64,000 bases of DNA from Streptomyces longwoodensis (lineage in GTDB: Bacteria > Actinomycetota > Actinomycetes > Streptomycetales > Streptomycetaceae). The stretch covers positions 388,174-452,173 of the forward strand of contig NZ_KQ948554.1 in assembly GCF_001514125.1 (NCBI RefSeq), in the 5' to 3' direction. Below, piece after piece: positions 1 through 8,498 of the stretch; within the stretch, counting starts at the first letter, position 1, and every line of letters starts with the position of its first letter. Under the pieces are notes generated by a model, which did not search any database, was not told the origin of the DNA, and saw only the letters and a program-made list of their open reading frames with translations. A program made the position numbers and the translations under genes.

Positions 1-1232
1 CGGTCGAACAGGCCGTCGCCGACATCGCGGCCGGCCGCCCGGTCGTGGTCGTCGACGACGAGGACCGCGAGAACGAGGGCGACCTCGTCATCGCCGCCGA
101 GATGGCCACGCCCGAGATCGTCGCCTTCATGATGAGCGAGTGCCGGGGCCTGATCTGCGCCCCCATGGAGGGCGACGAACTGGACCGGCTGCAGCTGCCG
201 CAGATGGTCCAGGACAACACCGAGTCGATGAAGACCGCCTTCACCGTCTCCGTCGACGCCTCCGGCGCCCACGGCGTCACCACCGGCATCTCCGCCGCCG
301 ACCGCGCCACCACCCTGCGGCTCCTCGCCGGCGGCGACGCGGGACCGGGCGACTTCGTCCGCCCCGGCCACGTCTTCCCGCTGCGCGCCCGCCCCGGCGG
401 CGTCCTGGTGCGCAACGGCCACACCGAGGCCGCCGTCGACCTCGCCCGCCTCGCGGGGCTGCGCCCGGCCGGCGCCATCGTGGAGATCGCCGGCGAGGAC
501 GGCCGCATGCTGCGCCTGCCCGAGCTGATCCCCTTCGCCCGCAAGCACGGCCTGACGATCATCTCCATCGAGGACCTGATCGCCTACCGCCGCGACGCCG
601 AGCCCACCGTCCGCCGCGAGGCCGAGGTCCACCTGCCCACCACGCACGGCACCTTCACGGCGTACGGCTACCGCTCCACCGTCGACGGCGTCGAGCACGT
701 CGCCCTGGTCCACGGCGACCTCGGCGACGGCGAGGACGTCCTGGTCCGCATGCACTCCGAGTGCCTGACCGGCGACGTCTTCGGCTCCCTGCGCTGCGAC
801 TGCGGCCCGCAGCTCGACGCGGCCCTGGAGCGCGTCCGCGCCGCCGGCCGCGGGGTCGTCGTCTACCTGCGCGGACACGAGGGGCGCGGCATCGGCCTGC
901 TGTCCAAGCTGCGCGCCTACGAACTCCAGGAGCGCGGCCACGACACCCTGGACGCCAACCTGGAGCTCGGCCTGCCGGCCGACGCCCGCGACTACGGCGC
1001 CGGCGCGCAGATCCTCACGGACCTCGGCGTGCGCAGCGTGCGCCTGATGACCAACAACCCCGACAAGTCCGACGCGCTGGCCCACCACGGCATCACCGTC
1101 TCCGCCAGGGAGCCGATGCCCGTCCAGGCCGACGAGCACAACATCCGCTACCTGCGCACCAAGCGGGACCGGATGGGTCACGACCTGCCCTGGCTGGACA
1201 CGGCCCCCGTGTCCCCCTGCGGCACCCAGTGA
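1..1232 (+). CDS. ribBA: Bifunctional 3,4-dihydroxy-2-butanone-4-phosphate synthase / GTP cyclohydrolase II (5' truncated by window)
   Basis: The protein makes both precursors of riboflavin: DHBP from ribulose 5-phosphate and the pyrimidine from GTP. The reading frame is open from base 3 to the window edge, so the start codon lies outside and probably only a short N-terminal stretch is missing. The DHBP synthase half shows DDEDRENEGDL, MSECRGLICAP, TTGISAADRATT and RPGHVFPL. The GTP cyclohydrolase half shows the zinc cysteine cluster HSECLTGDVFGSLRCDCG, RGHEGRGIGL and the late RLMTNNPDK motif. RibH follows 55 bases downstream in the same direction, so the two are probably in one rib operon. 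Any FMN riboswitch would lie upstream of the window. Identity is very secure; only the true start is unknown. Confidence 0.96.
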   Translation, partial: VEQAVADIAAGRPVVVVDDEDRENEGDLVIAAEMATPEIVAFMMSECRGLICAPMEGDELDRLQLPQMVQDNTESMKTAFTVSVDASGAHGVTTGISAADRATTLRLLAGGDAGPGDFVRPGHVFPLRARPGGVLVRNGHTEAAVDLARLAGLRPAGAIVEIAGEDGRMLRLPELIPFARKHGLTIISIEDLIAYRRDAEPTVRREAEVHLPTTHGTFTAYGYRSTVDGVEHVALVHGDLGDGEDVLVRMHSECLTGDVFGSLRCDCGPQLDAALERVRAAGRGVVVYLRGHEGRGIGLLSKLRAYELQERGHDTLDANLELGLPADARDYGAGAQILTDLGVRSVRLMTNNPDKSDALAHHGITVSAREPMPVQADEHNIRYLRTKRDRMGHDLPWLDTAPVSPCGTQ

Positions 1233-1287
1233 CACCAGCAACACCCCGAGCGCGGAGCAACACCCGCACAGGCACTGAAGGAGACAC

Positions 1288-1773
1288 GTGAGCGGCAAGG
1301 GTGCACCGGAGCTGTCCGTACGCAATGTGGGCGACCTGCGGGTCGCCGTCATCGCGGCGCAGTGGCACGAGAAGGTGATGGACGGCCTGGTGGACGGCGC
1401 CCTGCGCGCCCTGCACGAGCTGGGGATCGACGAGCCGACCCTGCTGCGCGTGCCCGGCAGCTGGGAACTGCCGGTGGTGGCCAAGGCGCTGGCCGGCCGG
1501 GGCTACGACGCGATCGTCGCCCTCGGCGTCGTCATCCGCGGCGGCACCCCCCACTTCGACTTCGTGTGCCAGGGCGTCACCCAGGGCCTGACCCAGGTCT
1601 CCGTGGACACCGGCGTGCCCGTCGGCTTCGGCCTGCTCACCTGCGACACCGAGGAGCAGGCCCTGGACCGCGCGGGCCTGCCGGGCTCGAACGAGGACAA
1701 GGGGCACGAGGCGGTGACCGCCGCGGTGGCCACGGCGGCCACGCTCCGCTCAGTATCCGAACCGTGGCACTAG
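1288..1773 (+). CDS. ribH: 6,7-dimethyl-8-ribityllumazine synthase
   Basis: RibH condenses the RibBA products (DHBP and the ribityl-aminopyrimidine) into lumazine, the last intermediate before riboflavin. The 161-aa length is normal for the family. Seen in the sequence: the N-terminal strand DLRVAVIAAQWH, the substrate loop region GSWELPVVAKAL, and GVVIRGGTPHFDFVCQGVTQGL with the usual His-Phe-Asp pocket. The GTG start at 1288 is supported by an AAGGAG ribosome site at 1278-1283. The gene follows ribBA and is probably co-transcribed with it. Confidence 0.95.
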   Translation: MSGKGAPELSVRNVGDLRVAVIAAQWHEKVMDGLVDGALRALHELGIDEPTLLRVPGSWELPVVAKALAGRGYDAIVALGVVIRGGTPHFDFVCQGVTQGLTQVSVDTGVPVGFGLLTCDTEEQALDRAGLPGSNEDKGHEAVTAAVATAATLRSVSEPWH

Positions 1774-1807
1774 GTCCCGCGGCACAGCGCGTAAAGTGGG
1801 CGCCACC

Positions 1808-2080
1808 ATGTCCAAGAAGACGTTCGAGGAGCTCTTCACCGAGCTCCAGCACAAGGCCGCCCAGGGCGACCCCGCCACCTCCCGCACCGCCGAGCTGGTC
1901 GGCAAGGGGGTCCATGCCATCGGCAAGAAGGTCGTCGAAGAGGCCGCCGAGGTCTGGATGGCCGCCGAGTACGAGGGCAAGGAGGCGGCCGCCGAGGAGA
2001 TCTCGCAGCTGCTCTACCACGTCCAGGTGATGATGGTCGCCCGCGGGATCTCCCTGGACGACGTCTACGCCCACCTCTGA
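1808..2080 (+). CDS. hisE: Phosphoribosyl-ATP pyrophosphatase
   Basis: HisE performs the second step of histidine synthesis, hydrolysing phosphoribosyl-ATP to phosphoribosyl-AMP. The 90-aa product has the MazG-like metal-binding helix pattern EEAAEVWMAAEYEG followed by EEISQLLYHVQ. The ATG at 1808 (MSKKTFEEL) is preferred over an in-frame GTG at 1796 because it matches the family N-terminus. No Shine-Dalgarno sequence precedes it. A TAAAGT hexamer at 1792-1797 lies 10 bases upstream of the ATG, so a very short or absent 5' leader is possible. hisG follows 70 bases downstream, making a hisE-hisG unit. Confidence 0.93.
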   Translation: MSKKTFEELFTELQHKAAQGDPATSRTAELVGKGVHAIGKKVVEEAAEVWMAAEYEGKEAAAEEISQLLYHVQVMMVARGISLDDVYAHL

Positions 2081-2150
2081 GCCGTACCGCCCGCCCCGTC
2101 CAGCGCGTCCCAGCGCACCCACCAGCGAACGAACGAAGGAAGCCGACCTC

Positions 2151-2999
2151 ATGCTGCGCATCGCCGTCCCCAACAAGGGTTCCCTCTCCGGCCCTGCGGC
2201 GGACATGCTGCATGAGGCCGGCTACCAGCAGCGCCGGGAGTCCAAGGAACTGCGCATCGTCGACCCGGAGAACGAGGTCGAGTTCTTCTACCTCCGCCCC
2301 CGCGACATCGCGATCTACGTCTCCTCCGGCCGCCTCGACATCGGCATCACCGGCCGCGACCTGCTGATCGACTCCGGCGCCAACGCCGAGGAGATCCTCC
2401 CGCTCGGCTTCGCCCGCTCCACCTTCCGCTTCGCCGCCAAGCCGGGCACCGCGGACGCCATCGGCGACCTGGCGGGCAAGACGGTCGCCACCTCCTACGA
2501 GGGCATCGTCGCCAAGCACCTCGCGGACAGCGGCGTCGACGCCTCGGTCGTCCACCTCGACGGCGCCGTGGAGACGGCGATCGAGCTGGGCGTGGCCGAG
2601 GTCATCGCGGACGTCGTCGAGACGGGCACCAGCCTGCGCAACGCCGGCCTCGAGGTCTTCGGCGAGCCGATCATGACGTCCGAGGCCATCGTCGTCCGCC
2701 GCACCGGCGCCGACGCCGAGGAGCCCAAGGTGCAGCAGTTCCTGCGCCGCCTCCAGGGCGTCCTGGTCGCCCGGACCTACGTGATGATGGACTACGACTG
2801 CCGTGTCGAGCAGCTCGAGAAGGCCGTCGCGCTCACCCCGGGCCTGGAGTCGCCGACGGTCTCCCCGCTGCACAACGAGGGCTGGGTCGCCGTCCGCGCC
2901 ATGGTCCCCTCGAAGGAGGCCCAGCGGATCATGGACGACCTGTACGCGATCGGCGCCCGGGCCATCCTGACCACGGCCATCCACGCCTGCCGCCTCTGA
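2151..2999 (+). CDS. hisG: ATP phosphoribosyltransferase, long form
   Basis: HisG commits ATP and PRPP to histidine synthesis. The 282-aa length and a C-terminal domain of about 75 residues (PTVSPLHNEGWVAVRAMVP onward) identify the long, hexameric form with a histidine-feedback ACT-like domain, so no HisZ partner is needed. Family motifs include LRIAVPNKGSL at the N-terminus, DIGITGRDLL, and the PRPP-binding loop DVVETGTSLRNAGL. The ATG at 2151 has a GAAGGAAG ribosome site upstream. It lies directly after hisE. Confidence 0.95.
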   Translation: MLRIAVPNKGSLSGPAADMLHEAGYQQRRESKELRIVDPENEVEFFYLRPRDIAIYVSSGRLDIGITGRDLLIDSGANAEEILPLGFARSTFRFAAKPGTADAIGDLAGKTVATSYEGIVAKHLADSGVDASVVHLDGAVETAIELGVAEVIADVVETGTSLRNAGLEVFGEPIMTSEAIVVRRTGADAEEPKVQQFLRRLQGVLVARTYVMMDYDCRVEQLEKAVALTPGLESPTVSPLHNEGWVAVRAMVPSKEAQRIMDDLYAIGARAILTTAIHACRL

Positions 3000-3047
3000 C
3001 CCCGACCGCGGCCACCGCACCCGTCGCCTGTGAGGGACCACCCCCCG

Positions 3048-3512
3048 ATGTCCGACCCGACCCCGCTGCCCGACCTCCCGGTCACCTTCCGGCCGGGCCG
3101 CACCCGCGTGATCCTGCTCACCGCGGGCCTCGCCATCTTCGTGGTGATCACGACGATCGCGATGCTCCTGGAACAGCTCGGCCCGGGGGAGCGGCTCAGC
3201 TTCATCCTCACCGGCGCGCTGATCTTCGGCGTGCTCGCGCTGCTGGCCCGGGTGCGGGTCGTCGCCGAGGACTCCGGGGTGACCGTGGTCAACATCGCGA
3301 GCCGACGGCGCCTGGAGTGGGCGCAGATCCTCCGGGTGAACCTGCGTCCGGGTGATCCCTGGGTGTTCCTCGACCTCAGCGACGGCACCAGCCTGCCCGC
3401 GCTCGGCATCCAGCCCGGCGTCGACAAGCAGCAGGCCATCGCCCACACCCGCACCCTGCGGGCGCTGGCCGAGGCCCGCTCGGTCCACGACCCGGGGCGG
3501 CCCCAGGGCTGA
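3048..3512 (+). CDS. PH-domain membrane protein
   Basis: This is a 154-aa membrane protein of the bacterial PH-domain (YdbT/DUF2581-like) type found after hisG in streptomycetes. Two hydrophobic segments (VILLTAGLAIFVVITTIAML and LSFILTGALIFGVLALLA) precede a short PH-like beta region, including RRRLEWAQILRVNLRPGDPWVFLDLSDG. The ATG at 3048 is preferred over a GTG at 3030 because GAGGGA lies about 10 bases before it. The role is unknown. It is probably read through from hisG, 48 bases upstream. Confidence 0.75.
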   Translation: MSDPTPLPDLPVTFRPGRTRVILLTAGLAIFVVITTIAMLLEQLGPGERLSFILTGALIFGVLALLARVRVVAEDSGVTVVNIASRRRLEWAQILRVNLRPGDPWVFLDLSDGTSLPALGIQPGVDKQQAIAHTRTLRALAEARSVHDPGRPQG

Positions 3513-3582
3513 CCGCGCCCCGGATCCGGGACGGCTCCGGGTGGTTCACCCTGCCCGAAGCGGGCCCGTCCCGATTAACCTG

Positions 3583-3612
3583 GTGGCGGAGGCGTTGTCG
3601 TGCCTCCGCCAC
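3583..3612 (+). promoter_or_regulatory. Perfect hairpin in the leader of the CNNM/CorC operon
   Basis: GTGGCGGAGGC at 3583-3593 and its exact complement at 3602-3612 form an 11-bp stem with an 8-base loop. It lies 120 bases before the first transporter gene. A second small dyad, GGACG-GAT-CGTCC, occurs at 3673-3685. No T-run follows, so it does not look like a plain terminator. The arrangement suggests a structured mRNA leader. I could not match it to a Mg2+ (M-box) or other riboswitch that I can recall. Confidence 0.5.
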
Positions 3613-3732
3613 TGACGTACCACCCGGACTCAGAGGTTCCCGACTACCCGAGGAGTGACTCCCTCCAGCGATGGACGGATCGTCCTGTAGTACCTGCGCC
3701 GCCCCCGAGCGACCTCACGAGGCGGCGGCCCC

Positions 3733-5058
3733 ATGACCATCCCCCTGCTCCTGCTCGCGGCGGCCTTCCTGCTCATCCTGGCCAACGGCTTCTTCGTCGC
3801 CGCCGAGTTCGGTCTCGTCACGGTCGAGCGCCCGGAGGCCGAGAAGGCCGCCGCCGAGGGCGACCCGCGCGCCCGCACGGTCGTCGCGTCGCTGCGGCAG
3901 CTGTCCTTCCAGCTCTCCGGCACCCAGCTCGGCATCACCATCACCTCCCTCGTCGTCGGCATGCTCGCCGAGCCCGCGCTCGCGGAGCTGCTGCGCGGCC
4001 CGTTCGCCGCGATCGGCATCCCGGCCGGCGCCGTCTCCGGTGTCGCCGTGGTCGTCGGCATGCTGCTGGCCTCCGCCGTGCAGATGGTGGTCGGGGAGCT
4101 CGTGCCCAAGAACTGGGCCGTCTCCCGGCCGTTGCAGGTGGCCCGCTTCGTGGCGGGCCCCCAGCACGCCTTCGCGCGGCTGTTCCGGCCGGTCATCGCC
4201 GGCCTGAACACCGTCGCCAACCGTCTGGTGCGCGCCCTCGGCGTCGAGCCCGCCGACGAGCTGGCGTCCGCCCGCACCCCGGGCGAACTGGTGTCGCTGG
4301 CCCGGCACTCGGCCCAGGCGGGCGCCCTCGAACAGGACACGGCCGACCTGTTCGTGCGCACGCTGTCCCTGGGCGAGCTGACCGCGCAGCACGTGATGAC
4401 CCCGCGCGTGAAGGTCAGCGCCCTGCAGTCGACGGCCACCGCCGAGGACGTGGTCAACCTGACCCGCGCCACCGGCCTGTCCCGCTTCCCCGTCTACCGA
4501 GAGAAGATCGACGAGGTCGTCGGCATGGTCCACCTCAAGGACGCCCTGGCCGTCCCGGTCCACGACCGGCTGCGCACCCCCGTGGGCCGCATCGCCCGCC
4601 CGGCCCTGCTGGTCCCCGAGACCCTGCCGGTGCAGCCGCTGCTGGCCCGGCTGCGCAGCGAGCAGCCCATCGCCGTCGTCGTCGACGAGTACGGCGGCAC
4701 GGCGGGCGTGGTGACCCTGGAGGACATCGTCGAGGAGATCGTCGGCGAGGTCCGCGACGAGCACGACGGCCAGGACACGCCCGAGCTGGCCCCCGCCCCG
4801 CCGGAGGACGGCCGGCCCGCCTGGGACGTCGACGGCAGCTGCCGCGTCGACGCCCTGCTGCGCATCGGCCTCGCCGTCCCCGAGGGGCCGTACGAGACGG
4901 TCGCCGGCCTCGTCGCCGACCTGCTCGGCCGCATCCCGGCCGTGGGCGACCGGACCGAGCTGCCCGGCTGGCGGCTGTCCGTGCGCCGGGTCGGGCACTA
5001 CCGCGCCGAGCGGATCCGCCTCGTGCGCACCGGGACCGTCGTGGAGGCGGCCCGATGA
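3733..5058 (+). CDS. CNNM/CorC (HlyC) family transporter
   Basis: The 441-aa integral membrane protein has the DUF21 (CNNM) transmembrane domain at about residues 1-190 (LLLLAAAFLLILANGFFVAAEFGLVTVERPEAE). A CBS pair follows at about 205-330, including HVMTPRVKV and VVDEYGGTAGVVTLEDIVEEIVGE. The C-terminal CorC/HlyC domain is at about 350-435. Such proteins act in Mg2+ or other divalent-metal efflux or resistance. The start at 3733 begins with the family sequence MTIPLLLL. The next gene overlaps by four bases (ATGA), so translation is coupled. A structured leader lies upstream. Confidence 0.88.
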   Translation: MTIPLLLLAAAFLLILANGFFVAAEFGLVTVERPEAEKAAAEGDPRARTVVASLRQLSFQLSGTQLGITITSLVVGMLAEPALAELLRGPFAAIGIPAGAVSGVAVVVGMLLASAVQMVVGELVPKNWAVSRPLQVARFVAGPQHAFARLFRPVIAGLNTVANRLVRALGVEPADELASARTPGELVSLARHSAQAGALEQDTADLFVRTLSLGELTAQHVMTPRVKVSALQSTATAEDVVNLTRATGLSRFPVYREKIDEVVGMVHLKDALAVPVHDRLRTPVGRIARPALLVPETLPVQPLLARLRSEQPIAVVVDEYGGTAGVVTLEDIVEEIVGEVRDEHDGQDTPELAPAPPEDGRPAWDVDGSCRVDALLRIGLAVPEGPYETVAGLVADLLGRIPAVGDRTELPGWRLSVRRVGHYRAERIRLVRTGTVVEAAR

Positions 5059-6146
5059 CCCTGCTGCAACTGCTGTTCGCCGGGCTGCTCGTGCTCGCCA
5101 ACGGCTTCTTCGTCGGCGCCGAGTTCGCGCTGGTCTCCGTGCGGCGCAGCCAGATCGAACCGCTCGGCACGGCCCGCGCCCGCCAGGTCCTCTACGGCCT
5201 GGAGCACCTGCCGCAGATGATGGCCGCGGCCCAGTTCGGCATCACGGTCTGTTCGCTGACCCTGGGCGCGGTCGCCGAGCCGACCGTGGCCCGGCTGCTG
5301 GAGCCGCTGTTCGAGGCGGTCCACCTGCCGCACGGCGTGATCCACCCGCTGGGCTACGTCATCGCCCTGGCCGCGGTGGTCTTCTTCCACCTCGTCATCG
5401 GCGAGATGGTCCCGAAGAACCTCGCCATGGCCGCGCCCGAGAAGGCCGCGCTGTGGCTCAGCCCCGGCCTGGTCTGGTTCGCCCGGCTGTGCCGGCCGAT
5501 CACGGTCGCCCTCGGCGCCTGCGCCCAGGGCATCCTGCGGCTCTTCCGCGTCGAGCTCAAGGACGAGGTGGAGGCGGTCGTCACCAGCGAGCAGCTCAAC
5601 CGGCTGCTGGAGGACTCCGGCCAGGCAGGACTGCTCGATCCCGAGGAGCAGGAGCGGCTGGAGGACGCCCTGGAGCTGGGCTCCCGCCCGGTGACGGACG
5701 TACTCCTCAAGCGGGAGTCGCTGATCACGGTGCCGCCCTCGGTCACCCCAGGGCAGATCGTGGAGCTCACCGCGCGCACCGGCTACTCGCGCTTCCCGAT
5801 CGCCGCGGAGAAGAGCGCCAAGGGCACCTTCATGGGCTACCTGCACGTCAAGGACGTCCTCGACCTGGAGGAGTCGGACCGCGCGGTGCCGCAGCAGGTG
5901 TGGCGGCCCATGACGACGCTCCGGCCGGAACTCCCGCTGGACGACGCCCTGACCGTCATGCGGCGGGCGGCGACCCACCTCGCGCAGGTCGCCGACGCCG
6001 GCGGACGGGTGCTGGGCCTCGTAGCCCTGGAGGACGTCCTGGAACTGCTGGTCGGCGAGGTGCGGGACCCGGCGCACCGCGAGACGCGCAACGTCAGGCT
6101 GACGTCGCCGCGGGTGAGCGGGGAGCCGGAGGAGGCGCTCGCCTAG
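5055..6146 (+). CDS. CNNM/CorC family transporter lacking the C-terminal CorC domain
   Basis: This 363-aa paralogue of the preceding gene starts inside its stop codon (ATGA overlap). The DUF21 membrane domain is intact (LLFAGLLVLANGFFVGAEFALVSVRRSQIEPL, HLVIGEMVPKNLAMA) and a CBS pair follows at about residues 205-340. It ends shortly after DVLELLVGEVRDP, so the C-terminal CorC/HlyC domain of its neighbour is absent. The two may form a heterodimeric metal transporter; that is inference from the overlap and the complementary domain content. It converges on the AAA ATPase gene with only 38 bases between and no obvious hairpin. Confidence 0.86.
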   Translation: MTLLQLLFAGLLVLANGFFVGAEFALVSVRRSQIEPLGTARARQVLYGLEHLPQMMAAAQFGITVCSLTLGAVAEPTVARLLEPLFEAVHLPHGVIHPLGYVIALAAVVFFHLVIGEMVPKNLAMAAPEKAALWLSPGLVWFARLCRPITVALGACAQGILRLFRVELKDEVEAVVTSEQLNRLLEDSGQAGLLDPEEQERLEDALELGSRPVTDVLLKRESLITVPPSVTPGQIVELTARTGYSRFPIAAEKSAKGTFMGYLHVKDVLDLEESDRAVPQQVWRPMTTLRPELPLDDALTVMRRAATHLAQVADAGGRVLGLVALEDVLELLVGEVRDPAHRETRNVRLTSPRVSGEPEEALA

Positions 6147-6184
6147 GGAGCACCGAGGGGCGTGACGAGGGGACTCGAGGGGGA

Positions 6185-8053
6185 CTACAGGGCCGAGGGG
6201 TCCTGTGGTCCCCGCCCCGACAGCACCTCGCCGTAGGCCTGCATCAGGTCCGGCAGCCGCAGGGTGGCCAGGTCCGCGCGGGTCAGCGCCCCGGGGTACG
6301 TGGACAGCCTGAGGTCCCGGTAGGCGCAGCTCTTCTCGTACAGTGTCCGCAGGAACCGCCCGTTGCCCAGCTCGTCGATCCACCCCTGGTCCACCACGTG
6401 CCCGGCGATCGACCGCAGCTCGTCCAGGGCCTCCTCGTCCCAGAGGTCGCCGTTCTCCGCCGCGAGCACCTTGCCGATCTCGGTGAGTTCGAGCGGCCGG
6501 TAGGAGGGGAAGTCCACCCGGGTGGTGAACCGCGAGGACAGTCCCGGGTTGGCGGCGAGCAGCCGGTCCATCCCCTCGGGGTAGCCCGCGAGGATGACCA
6601 CGAGGTGGTCCCGGTTGTCCTCGGCGCGCTTGAGCAGCACCTGCAGCGCCTCGTCGCCGTACGCGTCGCCCTTGCCGTAGCCGGTGTTGGACAGCGAGTA
6701 GGCCTCGTCGACGAAGAGGACACCGCCGAGCGCGGAGTCGATGAGCTCGTTGGCCTTCACGGCCGTCTGGCCGAGGTACTCGCCCACCAGGTCGGCTCGC
6801 TGCGCCTCCACGAGGTGGTCGCCGCCGAGCAGCCCGAGGGCGTAGAAGACCCGGCCGAGGATGCGGGCCACGGTGGTCTTGCCGGTGCCGGAGGGCCCGG
6901 AGAAGACGAAGTGCCGCTTGGGCGGCTGGACCGGCAGGCCCTGCCCGGCGCGCAGCCGGGCCATGTTCAGCTGCGCGGACAGCGCCTTGACCTGACGTTT
7001 CACGGGCTCCAGGCCCACCATCCGCTCGAGCTCGGCCAAAGCCTCCTCGAGCAGGGCGGGATCGGTGGGGCCCGCCGGCAGCGACGGCGTCGGGACGGCG
7101 GTCTTGTGGCGTGCGGCCCCGCCGGACGCCGGGGGCGCGCCGACCGGGGGCAGGTCGGCGGGCTCGCCCAGCCGCAGGTCCCGGCCCTCGGTGCCGAACA
7201 GCGGGTCCAGCACGTCCGGCCCGTCCACGCTGTCCTGGCCGAAGCCGCCCAGCGCGATGGCGGCGAGGTCGGCCGGGTCGTCGTCGTACCCGTCGCCCTC
7301 GGCGATCGCCGCGAGCCGGGCGGAGGTGTCCATGAACGCCGGATCGACCCGGTGCACCGCCCGGTACAGGGGGAGCGCGGCGGCCGACCGTCCCGTCCCC
7401 TCGTGGGCCCGCGCCAGCCAGTACCGCAGCTCCTTGCGCTGCGGCTGCTCGCTGCGGCACCGCATCAGCGCCGTCGACAGCAGCGGCTCGGCCTGGCCGT
7501 ACATCTCCAGCCGCACCCGGGCCATGCCGCCGAACAGCCCGGCCTCGATGCCGAGCAGGGCGTCGTCGAGCAGCGGGTCGGTGTGCCGGACCAGCTGTTC
7601 CCAGTCCTTGACCAGGTAGGCGCGGCAGGCGTGCAGGAAGCGCACCTGGTGGTCGGTGTCGACCGGGGGCAGCCCGGCGAGCGCCCGGTCCAGCTCCGGC
7701 ACGTGGCGGCCGTCGAGCCAGTGGGAGGCGTGCGCGAGGAGCAGGTCGCGGGGGCTCTCCAGCACAGGCTGGACCCACCAGCCGAGCCAGTACCAGGAGT
7801 TGAGCGTACGGCGGTGCCGGGCGCGCTGTTCGCCGAAGCGTTCGCGGTGCCGGAACATCCGCAGCAGCGCGGTCGTCGTGTCCACCCGCAGCGCGTGCAG
7901 CCCGAGCCAGCCGTCGGCCATCCCCGGGTCGATCCGCACCGCCGTGCGGAACTCCTCCTCCGCCTGCGGATAGGCGCCCATGGTGTAGGCGTCCACGCCT
8001 CGCAGCCAGGCGAGGTCGGCCGGGGCCTGAGGGCCCTGGGTGCCGAAGTCCAT
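6185..8053 (-). CDS. EccA/CbxX-like AAA ATPase with N-terminal helical repeats
   Basis: The 622-aa protein has an N-terminal TPR/alpha-solenoid region (about 1-330), a Pro/Ala-rich linker, and a C-terminal AAA domain of the CbxX/CfqX family. Walker A is GPSGTGKTT at about residue 384 and Walker B is VLFVDEAYSL at about 441, with sensor and arginine-finger segments after it. This is the architecture of EccA, the cytosolic type VII secretion ATPase, but no other ESX genes lie nearby, so its client is unknown. The ATG at 8053 has GGGGGA just upstream, and N-terminal residues MDFGTQGPQAPADLAWL lead directly into the repeats. Confidence 0.85.
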   Translation of the reverse strand: MDFGTQGPQAPADLAWLRGVDAYTMGAYPQAEEEFRTAVRIDPGMADGWLGLHALRVDTTTALLRMFRHRERFGEQRARHRRTLNSWYWLGWWVQPVLESPRDLLLAHASHWLDGRHVPELDRALAGLPPVDTDHQVRFLHACRAYLVKDWEQLVRHTDPLLDDALLGIEAGLFGGMARVRLEMYGQAEPLLSTALMRCRSEQPQRKELRYWLARAHEGTGRSAAALPLYRAVHRVDPAFMDTSARLAAIAEGDGYDDDPADLAAIALGGFGQDSVDGPDVLDPLFGTEGRDLRLGEPADLPPVGAPPASGGAARHKTAVPTPSLPAGPTDPALLEEALAELERMVGLEPVKRQVKALSAQLNMARLRAGQGLPVQPPKRHFVFSGPSGTGKTTVARILGRVFYALGLLGGDHLVEAQRADLVGEYLGQTAVKANELIDSALGGVLFVDEAYSLSNTGYGKGDAYGDEALQVLLKRAEDNRDHLVVILAGYPEGMDRLLAANPGLSSRFTTRVDFPSYRPLELTEIGKVLAAENGDLWDEEALDELRSIAGHVVDQGWIDELGNGRFLRTLYEKSCAYRDLRLSTYPGALTRADLATLRLPDLMQAYGEVLSGRGPQDPSAL

Positions 8054-8498
8054 CACGTCCCCCACAAACAGTGCCCCCGTCGCCCGTCGGCTGCCGTGGT
8101 CGAACCGCTGTGCCGCGGAACGGAGTTGAGTGCGCGGAGCAGCCGTCCGCAGGTCGCACCGAGGGCATCGTACCTGCGGGGGAGGGGCCCGCCGTAGGGT
8201 GCCGCACGAGCCGTTCGGCGAGGTGGGAGCACGGGGGGCGCGTCGGGCGCGGTGACCCAGGGTGAGCGTCCGGCACCGTCGGGCGGCCGGACCGGGGCCC
8301 GTAGGGGCCTTTTCGGGCAGAACGAAGCCCCCGATCACGGGGGAACAACCGGGGGCTTCGCGTCTGCGGGCGGCTACCCTGCCGCACAGTGAGAACGTAA
8401 GACCTGTACGGGCCGCCGGTCAAGCGCACTTGGGGCACTCGGTGAAGTTCTCCCGCACGGGTCTTCACAGGTTCACCACATCGCGTGCGGCCCCTCAC
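8054..8498. other. Intergenic region between two minus-strand genes
   Basis: This 445-base gap holds the upstream region of the AAA ATPase gene and, at 8323-8360, the terminator of the preceding uridine-kinase-like gene. A plus-strand reading frame at 8262-8507 crosses the terminator and has no family features. I see no RNA gene here. Confidence 0.5.
8323..8360 (-). terminator. Hairpin downstream of the uridine-kinase-like gene
   Basis: CGAAGCCCCCG (8323-8333) pairs perfectly with CGGGGGCTTCG (8350-8360) across a 16-base loop. It lies about 140 bases beyond the stop at 8499 in the direction of transcription. There is only a weak run of U after the stem on the minus strand. Confidence 0.6.

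Noticed and set aside
1836..3488. Long minus-strand frame opposite hisE, hisG and the PH-domain gene
   Set aside because: Shadow of strongly biased plus-strand codons; low-complexity sequence with no family motif.
3513..3732. Mg2+ riboswitch (M-box) in the CNNM leader
   Set aside because: The conserved M-box blocks I remember are not present; kept only as an unassigned structured leader.
4998..8498. 1166-codon minus-strand frame spanning the CNNM and AAA genes
   Set aside because: Overlaps two well supported genes in other frames; the translation is repetitive Arg/Ala/Gly.
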